Shown in pieces: positions 16,047-23,888 of a stretch of DNA of 64,000 bases. The stretch comes from CAZSAT01 sp964604675 (GTDB taxonomy: Bacteria > Myxococcota_A > UBA796 > CAJQPC01), in the NCBI GenBank assembly GCA_964604675.1, contig CAZSAT010000001.1, positions 118,669 through 182,668 on the forward strand, written 5' to 3'. Within the stretch, counting starts at the first letter, position 1; the number at the start of each line of letters is the position of its first letter. Made by a program: the position numbers and the translations under genes. The notes beneath the pieces are model-generated. The model was not told where the DNA came from, made no database searches, and saw only the letters and a list, made by a program, of their open reading frames with translations.

Positions 16047-17270
16047 ATGGACGAGCTCCGCCGACTCATCGAAGCCCGGATGCCGGGCCTGCCCGTCGAA
16101 CGCCACGACCCGCGCGAGGGCCTGCCCCTGCAGGTGACCGGCTTCGGTCCCGACGAGGTGCACGCGATGCTCGAGGTCCTGCTCGGCACCTGGGTCACCA
16201 TGGGCAAGGAGACCCGCGCGTTCGAGCGCGAGTGGGCGGACTTCTGCGGCACCGGCGACGGCGTGATGGTCAACTCCGGCTCCTCGGCGAACCTCGTCGC
16301 CCTCGCCGCGCTGGTGCACACCGGTCGCCTGCAGCCCGGCGACGAAGTCCTGGTGCCCGCGGTGAGCTGGTCCACCAGCCTCTTCCCGGTCGCGCAGGTC
16401 GGCCTCGTTCCCGTGCTCGTCGACGTCGATCCGGACACGCTCTGCATCACGCCGTCGCTCGCCCGAGCCGCGATGGGCCCGCGGACCCGCGGTGTGATCG
16501 CCGTGCACCTGCTCGGACAGGTCTGCGACGTGCCCGGCCTGCAGGAGCTCGGCCTCGTGGTGCTCGAGGACGCGTGCGGCGCCCACGGCGCCGAGTGGCA
16601 GGGGAAGCGGGTGGGATCGATGGGTGCGTTGGGCACCTTCAGCTTCTTCTTCTCGCACCACATCACCACCGTGGAAGGCGGCATCGTGGTCGGGCGGGAT
16701 CCCGAGCTGGTCGACGCTGCGCGCAGCCTGCGCGCCCATGGCTGGGTGCGGGAGATGGACAGCCGGGCCGAGCTCGAAGCGGCGCATCCCGAGATCGACC
16801 CGCGCTTCCTCTTCGTGTCCGCCGGCTTCAACCTCCGGCCGACCGAGATGGCCGCCGCCATGGGGCGCGTGCAGCTGAAGCGCCTGCCCGCATGGAACGA
16901 ACGCCGCCTGGCCAACCACCGAGGCTGGTGCGAGCTGGTGGCCGACCTGCCGCACCTCCGAGCCTTCCCGGAGAGCCCCGGCACCCGTCACGCGGCCTTC
17001 GCCTTCCCGATGATGGTGAGCGCCGAGGCCCCCTTCGAACGCAAGGCGCTGATGGCCCACCTGGAGTCCCGAACGATCAGCACCCGCGCGGTCTCCGGCT
17101 CCAACCTCGCGCGGCAGCCCGCCGCAGCGAAGGTCCCCGGTCTGCGCGTGTCCGGCCCCCTTCCCATCGCCGACGCCGTGCACACCCGCGGCTTCTTCGT
17201 CGGCAACTCGCACGCCTTCCACGAGGGCCACGGAGCGCTGCTGCGCCGGGCCCTGCAGGAGTTCCTCTGA
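16047..17270 (+). CDS. DegT/DnrJ-fold PLP enzyme with His for Lys (ColD/RfbH-like 3-dehydratase)
   Basis: 407 aa, aspartate-aminotransferase fold of the DegT/DnrJ/EryC1/StrS group: VNSGSSANLVALAAL binds cofactor phosphate, VLEDACGAHGAEW carries the cofactor Asp. The position of the PLP-binding lysine in sugar aminotransferases is His204 (SFFFSHHITTVEGG). The same replacement defines ColD and RfbH/E1, which use PMP to remove the C3 hydroxyl of a 4-keto-6-deoxyhexose instead of transaminating it. A role in making a 3-deoxy or dideoxy sugar is therefore more likely than aminotransfer. The next gene starts in its stop codon (TGATG). Confidence 0.8.
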   Translation: MDELRRLIEARMPGLPVERHDPREGLPLQVTGFGPDEVHAMLEVLLGTWVTMGKETRAFEREWADFCGTGDGVMVNSGSSANLVALAALVHTGRLQPGDEVLVPAVSWSTSLFPVAQVGLVPVLVDVDPDTLCITPSLARAAMGPRTRGVIAVHLLGQVCDVPGLQELGLVVLEDACGAHGAEWQGKRVGSMGALGTFSFFFSHHITTVEGGIVVGRDPELVDAARSLRAHGWVREMDSRAELEAAHPEIDPRFLFVSAGFNLRPTEMAAAMGRVQLKRLPAWNERRLANHRGWCELVADLPHLRAFPESPGTRHAAFAFPMMVSAEAPFERKALMAHLESRTISTRAVSGSNLARQPAAAKVPGLRVSGPLPIADAVHTRGFFVGNSHAFHEGHGALLRRALQEFL

Positions 17271-18202
17271 TGGCCCAGACCGTCGTGATCACCGGAGGCG
17301 CCGGCTACTACGGCAGCCTCCTCTGCCGCCACCTGCTCCGGGCGGGCTACCGCGTGCACTGCATCGACATCCTGACCTACGGTCCGGACCCGATCCTCGA
17401 GCTCTTCATCGACCCGAACTTCAGGTTCACGCGGGGCGACATCCTCGACCGCGACATGCTCCGGCGCGAGCTGGCCGACGCCGACATGGTCGTGCACCTC
17501 GCCGCGCTCGTCGGCTACCCCCTCTGCAAGAAGCTCCCCGACCGGGCCCAGGCCGTGAACGTGCAGGGCACCAGGAACGTGCTCGAGCTCATGCCACCGC
17601 GGGCGAACCTGGTCTACGCCTCGACCGGCTCCAACTACGGAGAGGTCACCGGCATCTGCACCGAAGACACACCGCTCAACCCGCTGTCGCTCTATGGCGA
17701 GACCAAGACCGAGGCCGAGCGGCTCTGCATGGAGCGCGGGAACTGCGTGAGCTTCCGCTTCGCCACGGCCTTCGGCCTCTCACCGCGTCTCCGACTCGAC
17801 CTGATGATCAACGACTTCACCTACCAGGCCCTCGTGCAGAACTTCCTGCTGGTGTACGAGAAGCACTTCCGCCGCACCTTCATCCACGTGCACGACATGT
17901 GCCGCGCGGTGGTGCACGCAGGCGCCCACTGGGACGACATGAAGGACCAGGTCTTCAACTGCGGCCACGAGTCCATGAACTACACCAAGGAAGACATCGT
18001 GCGCATGCTGCAGGAGAAGGTCAGCTTCTACGTGCACTTCGCCGAGGTGGGCACCGACATGGACAAGCGCGACTACGAGGTGAGCTACGAGCGCATCCGG
18101 AACGTCGGCTACGAGGTCGAGGTCGACATCCACCGCGGCATCCAGGAGCTCATCGACGGGCTCTCGCTGGTGCACGTGCGGAAGCCCTACTCGAACGTCT
18201 GA
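17270..18202 (+). CDS. NAD-dependent sugar-nucleotide epimerase/dehydratase
   Basis: 310 aa extended short-chain dehydrogenase. Rossmann motif ITGGAGYYGSLL, the DILD acidic patch, VHLAALVGYP, then the catalytic YGETK (Tyr-x-x-x-Lys) with Ser/Thr in YASTGSNYGE. The substrate-domain segment FRRTFIHVHDMCRAVVHA is the usual nucleotide-binding loop. The specific sugar cannot be read from sequence. Overlaps both neighbours by one nucleotide (TGATG at each end), so it is tightly co-translated with the ColD-like enzyme and the fucose-synthase-like reductase. Confidence 0.85.
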   Translation: MAQTVVITGGAGYYGSLLCRHLLRAGYRVHCIDILTYGPDPILELFIDPNFRFTRGDILDRDMLRRELADADMVVHLAALVGYPLCKKLPDRAQAVNVQGTRNVLELMPPRANLVYASTGSNYGEVTGICTEDTPLNPLSLYGETKTEAERLCMERGNCVSFRFATAFGLSPRLRLDLMINDFTYQALVQNFLLVYEKHFRRTFIHVHDMCRAVVHAGAHWDDMKDQVFNCGHESMNYTKEDIVRMLQEKVSFYVHFAEVGTDMDKRDYEVSYERIRNVGYEVEVDIHRGIQELIDGLSLVHVRKPYSNV

Positions 18203-19125
18203 TGTGGTCTGGAAGCAGGGTCGTCGTCACCGGAGGGGCAGGCTTCCTCGGCAGCTTCCTCGTGGAGCGCCTCGAGGCGGCTGGCGCGGTGGTGACCGTG
18301 CCGCGGTCGAGCGCGTGCGACCTCCGAGACCCCGAAGCGTGCGCCGGACTGCTCGCCGAGGTGTGCCCCACGGTGGTCCTGCACGCCGCGGTCGACGGTG
18401 GGGGCATCGGCTACATGCGCGCCCACCCGGCCCAGGTCTACCGCAACAACACCTTGATGAACACGGCGCTGTTGCATGCCTCCTACGTCGCCGGGGTCGA
18501 GCGCTTCGTCGGCGTGAGCTCGGTGTGCGCCTACCCGCGCGACGCGAACATGCCCATGCGCGAAGACGAGGTGTTCGACGGCTACCCCGAGCCCTCCAAC
18601 GCCGCCTACGGCCTGACCAAGCGCGGCCTGATGGAGATGGGGCGCGCCTACCACCAGGAACACGGCATGACCTGCGTGTTCCCCATGCCGGTGAACCTCT
18701 ACGGCCCGAGAGACTGTTTCGACCCCGAGCGCTCGCACGTGGTGCCGGCACTCATCCAACGCTTCGAGCGAGCCCGGGCCGCAGGCGAACCCGAGGTCGT
18801 GTGCTGGGGCAGCGGGCGCCAGACCCGGGAGCTGCTCTACGTGGAGGACTGCGCCGACGCAGTCCTCCGAGCGGCCGAGCGCCTCGACAGGCCGGACCCG
18901 GTGAACCTGGGCACAGGGGTCGAGACCAGCCTGCAGGAGCTCGCCGCAGCCATCGCCGAGGCCGTGGGCTACGCGGGGCGCATCGCATGGGACACGACCA
19001 GGCCCGACGGCCAGCCGCGCAAGTGCCTCGACGTGTCCCGCGCGCGCGACTGGATGCAGTGGGAGGCGAAGGTCGATCTGTCGGAAGGTCTCGCGCGGAC
19101 GGTGGCGTGGTACCGCTCCTCCTGA
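18202..19125 (+). CDS. fcl: GDP-L-fucose synthase-like epimerase/reductase
   Basis: 307 aa. VTGGAGFLGSFL binds NADP, HAAVDGGGIGYM and YRNNTLMNTALL are typical of GDP-fucose synthase (Fcl/WcaG), the catalytic pair is in AYGLTKRGLM, and the hallmark NLYGPRDCFDPERSHVVPALIQ is present. This enzyme epimerises and reduces GDP-4-keto-6-deoxymannose to GDP-fucose. With a ColD-like enzyme beside it, the real product may instead be GDP-colitose or another deoxysugar, whose final step uses a homologous reductase (ColC). Its 3' end overlaps the next gene by 19 nt. Confidence 0.8.
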   Translation: MWSGSRVVVTGGAGFLGSFLVERLEAAGAVVTVPRSSACDLRDPEACAGLLAEVCPTVVLHAAVDGGGIGYMRAHPAQVYRNNTLMNTALLHASYVAGVERFVGVSSVCAYPRDANMPMREDEVFDGYPEPSNAAYGLTKRGLMEMGRAYHQEHGMTCVFPMPVNLYGPRDCFDPERSHVVPALIQRFERARAAGEPEVVCWGSGRQTRELLYVEDCADAVLRAAERLDRPDPVNLGTGVETSLQELAAAIAEAVGYAGRIAWDTTRPDGQPRKCLDVSRARDWMQWEAKVDLSEGLARTVAWYRSS

Positions 19126-21359
19126 TCGCCTGCCTGGAGACCACCACCGGGGTGCTCAAGCCCCTCCCGGAGATCTACACCCGCGCGGCCAGCGGCGCCG
19201 CAGCGGGGGCCGGCCTGATCGAAGCCGAACCTTTCAGCCACTGGGACGGCGAGGTGGTGACCCTGACCGTGGAGTTGGTGAGTGACCTTCCACGGCCCGT
19301 CCGGATCGACCTGGCCACCGACGACCCCACGGAGCTCGGAGGACGGCTGCGGGAAGGCACCGTGCAGCTCGGCGATGCCCAGACCTTCCAGCTCGAGATT
19401 CCGAAGGACCTCGGCGTGCTGGAGCTCCAGGCCTGCCACGACCTGTTGCAGGACGGCCCCGACCTCTCCGATCCCTGCGATTGGGTGGAGCTCGAGGTCG
19501 GCGACGACGATCTGGACACCAGCCTGGAGCTGTTCGAAGGTGGCCTGAGCGAGGCCATCGAGGCGCGCGAGCCGCCCTTCGACGACGGCGTCGCGGTGAC
19601 CGGGCAGGTGGACGGCGAGCAGGACCGGCCCTTGATCCTGGAGCTCCGCGACGGAGACGGCGCGCTGCTCGGTGTGTGGCACCTGACCGGCCTGGGCGCG
19701 TTCGAGCTGCGCGTCCCCCCGAATCTCGGCAGCGTCCAGCTGACCGCCTACATGGATCTGGGCCTGGACGGCGCCACGGTCGACGACTTCCTGGCGGAGG
19801 TCGAGCTGCAGGTCGGCGCCGAGGATCTCGACGAGCTCGTCCTGCTCCTGGAAGACGGTGTGCTCGCCGGCTCGAGCGGGATGCCCGACGTGCCGGTGCC
19901 CTTCGAGGACTACGAGGGGGCCATGATCACCGTGGCGGGCGAGGTGGTGGCGGACCAGGACCTGCCGATCGACCTCGATCTTCGGGGGCTGGACTCCGAG
20001 ACCGGCCGGATGGGCAACCTCGGCAAGATCCCCCTGGCCAGCCCCGGGCCGTTCAGCATCGACGTGCCCGAAGACCTGGGGGAGATCCAGCTCCAGGCCT
20101 TCCAGGACCTGACGCGCAACGGACCGAGCGACGACGACCCCTTCGGCTGGGTCACCGTGGTGGCGGCGGAGGTCGACCTCGATGCGCTGGTCATCTCGCT
20201 GGAGCTCGGCGGAAAGGCCAAGCACGCCGCCGCGACCGGCCCGGCCGACGCGGTCGTGCCGTTCTTCGACTACGTCGGCGACACGGTGACGGTGGGCGGC
20301 ACCGTGCTCGCGCCCGGCGAGGCGCCGGTGAACGTCGACGTGCGCGTGCCGGACCCCGACGCGCCGGGAGGAAACCGCCAGGTCGGCAAGCTGATGGCCA
20401 CTCCAGGCGTGGCCTTCAGCTTCGAGGCGCCGGTCGACGCCGGCCACATCACCCTGGAGGCGTTCCAGGACCTCGCGTCCGACGGTCCCGACGATGCCGA
20501 CCCCTGGGGATCGGTGGAGGTCGAGATCCAGGGAACCTCCGTGCTGGGCTTGCAGATCGTGATCGAGGCGGGGGCCAAGGCGGCAGCGGTTGCAGCATCG
20601 GCGGGCGACCATCAGGCTCCCGCGGCCTCGGGGTTCGACGATCACGAGGGCGACTGGGTGAACCTCCAGGTGCTGCTCACCAGCGAAGCAGAGGGCGCCA
20701 TCGACCTCGACCTCCGTGCCCCGGACGCGATGGCGCCGGGCGGCAACGTGCAGGTGGGCAAGCACTTCCTGCCGGGCCAGGGCGCCAAGAGCATCCAGGT
20801 GCCGGCGGACTTCGGTACCTTGTGGCTCGAGGCCTTCCAGGACCTCGATCGCGACGGTCCGAGCCCCACCGACCCCTACGCCAAGGTCGAGCTCGACGTG
20901 GGCGACGACGACCTCACGGCCAAGCTGGAGCTCACGGTCGGCGGCTTCCACGCCGACGGCCAACCGGATCAACCCAACGCAGAACACAGCCCGGACGAAG
21001 GCGGACAGCCGACCACGCAACCGCAGACCAACGGCAGCCTCTTCGGCACGATCGACGGCCAGGCGGTGACCTTGATGGGCACGCTCAGTGTCGCCGGCGA
21101 GGCACCAGCGTTGATCGACCTCGACGTGTTCACCCGCGACCCGGACAGCCCCGGTGGCCGTAAGTACCTGGGAAAGCTGAAGGTCGAGCCCGGGCCCTGG
21201 ACCCTGCAGGTCCCAGCGGACTTCGGCGTCATCGAGCTCGAGGCCCTCGTCGACACCGACGGGGACGGTCCGACGCCTGGCGACACGTTCGGCGCCTACG
21301 AGGGCAATCCGATCGAGGTCGGCCGCGACAACATGTACGGGCTCGACATCCGGCTCTGA
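19107..21359 (+). CDS. Surface lipoprotein of six tandem ~115-residue repeats
   Basis: 750 aa. The GTG at 19107, inside the end of the fcl-like gene, gives a short lipoprotein signal MVPLLLIAC (Cys 9). The rest is six consecutive beta-rich repeats of about 105-125 residues. Each starts with F/W-D-x-x-(G/E)-x-x-V-T-(L/V), has an I/V-D-L-D-(L/V) strand, a P-x-x-(F/L)-G-x-(I/L)-x-L-(E/Q)-A-F-Q-D-L strand, and then a DxDxDGPxxxDP loop before a V-E-(L/V) strand. That acidic loop looks like a calcium site. Repeats 3-6 also share (P/T)GG(N/R)xxVGK. No known family was recognised; an Ig-like or transthyretin-like sandwich is plausible. Probably exported together with the polysaccharide. Confidence 0.8.
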   Translation: MVPLLLIACLETTTGVLKPLPEIYTRAASGAAAGAGLIEAEPFSHWDGEVVTLTVELVSDLPRPVRIDLATDDPTELGGRLREGTVQLGDAQTFQLEIPKDLGVLELQACHDLLQDGPDLSDPCDWVELEVGDDDLDTSLELFEGGLSEAIEAREPPFDDGVAVTGQVDGEQDRPLILELRDGDGALLGVWHLTGLGAFELRVPPNLGSVQLTAYMDLGLDGATVDDFLAEVELQVGAEDLDELVLLLEDGVLAGSSGMPDVPVPFEDYEGAMITVAGEVVADQDLPIDLDLRGLDSETGRMGNLGKIPLASPGPFSIDVPEDLGEIQLQAFQDLTRNGPSDDDPFGWVTVVAAEVDLDALVISLELGGKAKHAAATGPADAVVPFFDYVGDTVTVGGTVLAPGEAPVNVDVRVPDPDAPGGNRQVGKLMATPGVAFSFEAPVDAGHITLEAFQDLASDGPDDADPWGSVEVEIQGTSVLGLQIVIEAGAKAAAVAASAGDHQAPAASGFDDHEGDWVNLQVLLTSEAEGAIDLDLRAPDAMAPGGNVQVGKHFLPGQGAKSIQVPADFGTLWLEAFQDLDRDGPSPTDPYAKVELDVGDDDLTAKLELTVGGFHADGQPDQPNAEHSPDEGGQPTTQPQTNGSLFGTIDGQAVTLMGTLSVAGEAPALIDLDVFTRDPDSPGGRKYLGKLKVEPGPWTLQVPADFGVIELEALVDTDGDGPTPGDTFGAYEGNPIEVGRDNMYGLDIRL
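19164..21356 (+). repeat. Six protein-coding tandem repeats
   Basis: Six diverged in-frame repeats within the 750-aa lipoprotein, beginning near nt 19239, 19578, 19899, 20259, 20634 and 21039. They are recognised in protein more easily than in DNA because each ends with the acidic DGPxxxDP loop and a following V-E/D strand. Confidence 0.6.
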
Positions 21360-21395
21360 CGCGGTCAGAAAAGGCGCCGATTGCAGCTTTTGTAC

Positions 21396-21424
21396 TTGAT
21401 CGGACCGGGCCGGTGTCCTACAGT
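21396..21424 (+). promoter_or_regulatory. Sigma70-like promoter
   Basis: TTGATC (21396-21401) and TACAGT (21419-21424) with a 17-nt spacer, in an A/T-rich patch unusual for this genome. Predicted start near 21431, giving a leader of about 56 nt with GAGAGG (21475-21480) 6 nt before the ATG at 21487. Confidence 0.7.
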
Positions 21425-21486
21425 ACACCTCGCAGTCGTCTCATCTGCTTCTTCCCTACCCGATGATTGGGTCTGAGAGGTCCATT

Positions 21487-22845
21487 ATGCGTGCCAACCG
21501 CGCCCTTACTCTGTTGTCCCTGGCAACCGTTCCCCTGCTCGCCCTGCACTGTGATCCGCCCCACGGCGGCGACGACACCAGCGGCGACTCCGGTCCTCTC
21601 ATCGAAGACGACACGGGCCCCGGCGGCGGCGACGACACCGGCACGGCCGCGTGCTCGGGCTTCCACGGGAGCATCACCGGCAACCTGCAGGTGCAGCTCT
21701 ACACCCTGGACGCCGATGGCGAGTACGTCTTCATCTCGTGGGCCGACGCCTACAACGACGTCTTCATCTTCGGCGATGCGATCATGTTCGCGTACACGCC
21801 GGGCGGCGACGATGGCACGGCCACGGAGACCTACTACGACGAGTACGTCATCAACAGCCCGTCCACCACCGGCGACAGCTACGAGCTGACCGTCGACGAC
21901 GACGGCGTGGACAGCGTCCGCGTGTTCGGCGCCCTCGACTACTGGGACGACAAGATCATCGGAACCAGCGACCCCGTCGGCAACTACCCCGACGAGCTGA
22001 CCGATCCCGATCCCTGCAGCTCCGACACCGTGATCAGCGGCGTCGACGTCACCATCCTGATCCCCTACTGGGACGGCTCGGGCAGCAGCTGCGGCGGCTC
22101 CGGTGGCGGCAACGGCGACGGCTCGACCACGCTGGAAGGCACGATCATCATCACCACGGCCTACGCCGGTGGCGATGCCGCAGCGATGGTGCTCGACACC
22201 TCCGACAACGGCCCGTACTACTCCACCATCGAGACCCCGACCCCGGTCGGTGGCGGCGCCGAGGCCGACTACAGCCTCACCGTCTGCTCCAGCATGGGCC
22301 AGGCGAACCTGGTGGGCGCCCACGACGCCAACTTCAACGGGCTCTTCGACCCGGCCGGCGACCAGTGGGGCGTGTACGCACCCGAGACCGACGTCGACGG
22401 CAACCCTGTCGACCTGTCCGAGAACGGCACCGACATGGACATCCAGATCCCCTTCGGCTTCGACGGGCTGGACCTCACCCCGTTCGTGCGCATCTACGGC
22501 AACATCTCGACCAACGAGAGCCTGCCCAGCGGCACCCAGGTGTACGCAGCCGCGCTCAAGTACCGTCCCAACACCGACATCTACACCTCCGACCTGGCCG
22601 ATGGCTACGACTACGAGGTGTTCGACAGCGCGGCTGTCGCGGCCGGCGGTCCCTGGGCGTACAGCCACGTCGTCCCCGGTGACACCATCGCGTACGTGTG
22701 GGGCTACGCCGACACCGACAACGACGGCGCCATCAACGAGGACGGCGAGCCTGTCGGAGCCTACGGCGACGAGAGCACCGCCGGTCGGCTCCCGACCGGT
22801 GGCCAGAGCCACAACGTGGACCTCGAGCTCCACATCGTCGAGTAG
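21487..22845 (+). CDS. Secreted lipoprotein, acidic beta-rich
   Basis: 452 aa. The Shine-Dalgarno GAGAGG selects ATG 21487 over the in-frame ATG at 21463. A conventional lipoprotein signal (MRANRALTLLSLATVPLLALHC) is followed by a disordered Asp/Gly/Thr linker (residues 23-55). Two similar beta-rich halves are separated by a Gly/Ser linker near residue 205: the first begins GSITGNLQVQLYTLDADGEYVFIS, the second GTIIITTAYAGGDAAAMVLD. Both contain acidic loops (DANFNGLFDPAGDQWG, DTDNDGAINEDGEPVG) that look like calcium sites. No known domain family was recognised. Monocistronic, with its own promoter and terminator. Confidence 0.75.
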   Translation: MRANRALTLLSLATVPLLALHCDPPHGGDDTSGDSGPLIEDDTGPGGGDDTGTAACSGFHGSITGNLQVQLYTLDADGEYVFISWADAYNDVFIFGDAIMFAYTPGGDDGTATETYYDEYVINSPSTTGDSYELTVDDDGVDSVRVFGALDYWDDKIIGTSDPVGNYPDELTDPDPCSSDTVISGVDVTILIPYWDGSGSSCGGSGGGNGDGSTTLEGTIIITTAYAGGDAAAMVLDTSDNGPYYSTIETPTPVGGGAEADYSLTVCSSMGQANLVGAHDANFNGLFDPAGDQWGVYAPETDVDGNPVDLSENGTDMDIQIPFGFDGLDLTPFVRIYGNISTNESLPSGTQVYAAALKYRPNTDIYTSDLADGYDYEVFDSAAVAAGGPWAYSHVVPGDTIAYVWGYADTDNDGAINEDGEPVGAYGDESTAGRLPTGGQSHNVDLELHIVE

Positions 22846-22864
22846 TCCGCTCCATGCGGATCCG

Positions 22865-22890
22865 GCGGCGGGCCCTTCGGGGTCCGCCGC
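22865..22890 (+). terminator. GC-rich terminator hairpin
   Basis: GCGGCGG (22865-22871) pairs with CCGCCGC (22884-22890), with an inner CCC/GGG and a TTC loop. It lies 20 nt after the lipoprotein stop. There is no strong T-tract, as is usual in this window. Confidence 0.5.
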
Positions 22891-22961
22891 TCGTGCTCTG
22901 GGGGGGAAGGGCTCCGGGGTCGCGCGTGTGATACGGGTCGCAGGTTCGACCGGAGGACACG

Positions 22962-23888
22962 ATGAAGAAGGCCTTGCTTGCTGTGATCCTGGTGCCGGGC
23001 GTCGCCTACGCGGGCGGAATCGCCTCCACCTTCAAGCCAGAGCCGAAGCTGGGTGCGAACCTGTGGAACGCGCAGTCCGCGATCGACGGCAACCTGGAGA
23101 CCGCGTGGATGGTGCCGGGTGAGTCCCCCAACCGCGGCGAATGGATCCAGTTCGACGTGCCCAAGTCCACGCTGGATGCGGTGCGCATCTACCCGGGCTG
23201 GGGGCGCTCCGAGAAGGACTTCCAGGACTACGCGCGTGTGAAGCAGCTCAAGGTCGAGATCATCTGCTGCCTCGGTGAGGACGAGCGCTCGACCTGGAGC
23301 GGAACGGTCGACGTGGCCGACGAGCAAGGCTGGCAGACCCTGGAGGTCGACAACAACGCGATCGGCAACGACTTCGGCATGGGCGGCTGGGTGAAGCTGA
23401 GCGTGGTCGACATCTACGAGGGCCGCGACTACCCCAACCTCGCCGTCTCCGAGGTGGTGCTGCAGCTGGAGGAGTACGACACCGGAGCGGTCATCTCGGC
23501 CGTGTCCAGCGAGCGCGACGACCACCTGTCCCTCGACCTGCTCGACGACGACGACCGCACCTACTGGGTGGGCGATTCGGCCGGCGCCAGCATCACCTTC
23601 GCCACCGACGGCCACGGCGTGAGCTCGGTGAGCGTGAAGGCGCGGTCCAACGACTACGACCGCCCGAAGAAGGTCCGCATCACGGCCAACGCGCGGGTGC
23701 TCGAGGCCGAGCTGCCCGACTCGCTGGACGAGCAGTCGGTCGAGATTCCGCCGATCGTGGGCTACACCGGCTCCGCCTGGGGCGACATCCAGCTGGAGGT
23801 GCTCGAGGTCTACCCGGGCACCAAGCACGCCGGCGAGATCGCCATCGCGGAGCTGAACGTCAAGGCCACCAACTACGACGGCATCTGA
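22962..23888 (+). CDS. Exported discoidin-like (NADase-type glycan-binding) protein
   Basis: 308 aa. Signal peptide MKKALLAVILVPGVAYA. Two tandem galactose-binding-like beta-sandwiches follow (about residues 18-170 and 171-308). The first has the hallmark of the discoidin/'NADase-type glycan-binding' module: NLWNAQSAIDGNLETAW, then GEWIQFDVPKSTLDAVRIYPGW. The second opens SAVSSERDDHLSLDLLDDDDRTYWVG and keeps the DDDxxTYW calcium/ligand loop. No NADase catalytic domain is attached, so this is a stand-alone binder. Its stop codon abuts the stop of the convergent M3 peptidase with no spacer. Confidence 0.75.
   Translation: MKKALLAVILVPGVAYAGGIASTFKPEPKLGANLWNAQSAIDGNLETAWMVPGESPNRGEWIQFDVPKSTLDAVRIYPGWGRSEKDFQDYARVKQLKVEIICCLGEDERSTWSGTVDVADEQGWQTLEVDNNAIGNDFGMGGWVKLSVVDIYEGRDYPNLAVSEVVLQLEEYDTGAVISAVSSERDDHLSLDLLDDDDRTYWVGDSAGASITFATDGHGVSSVSVKARSNDYDRPKKVRITANARVLEAELPDSLDEQSVEIPPIVGYTGSAWGDIQLEVLEVYPGTKHAGEIAIAELNVKATNYDGI

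Noticed and set aside
16047..17270. Ordinary sugar aminotransferase annotation
   Set aside because: The PLP lysine is His204, which is incompatible with normal transamination chemistry.
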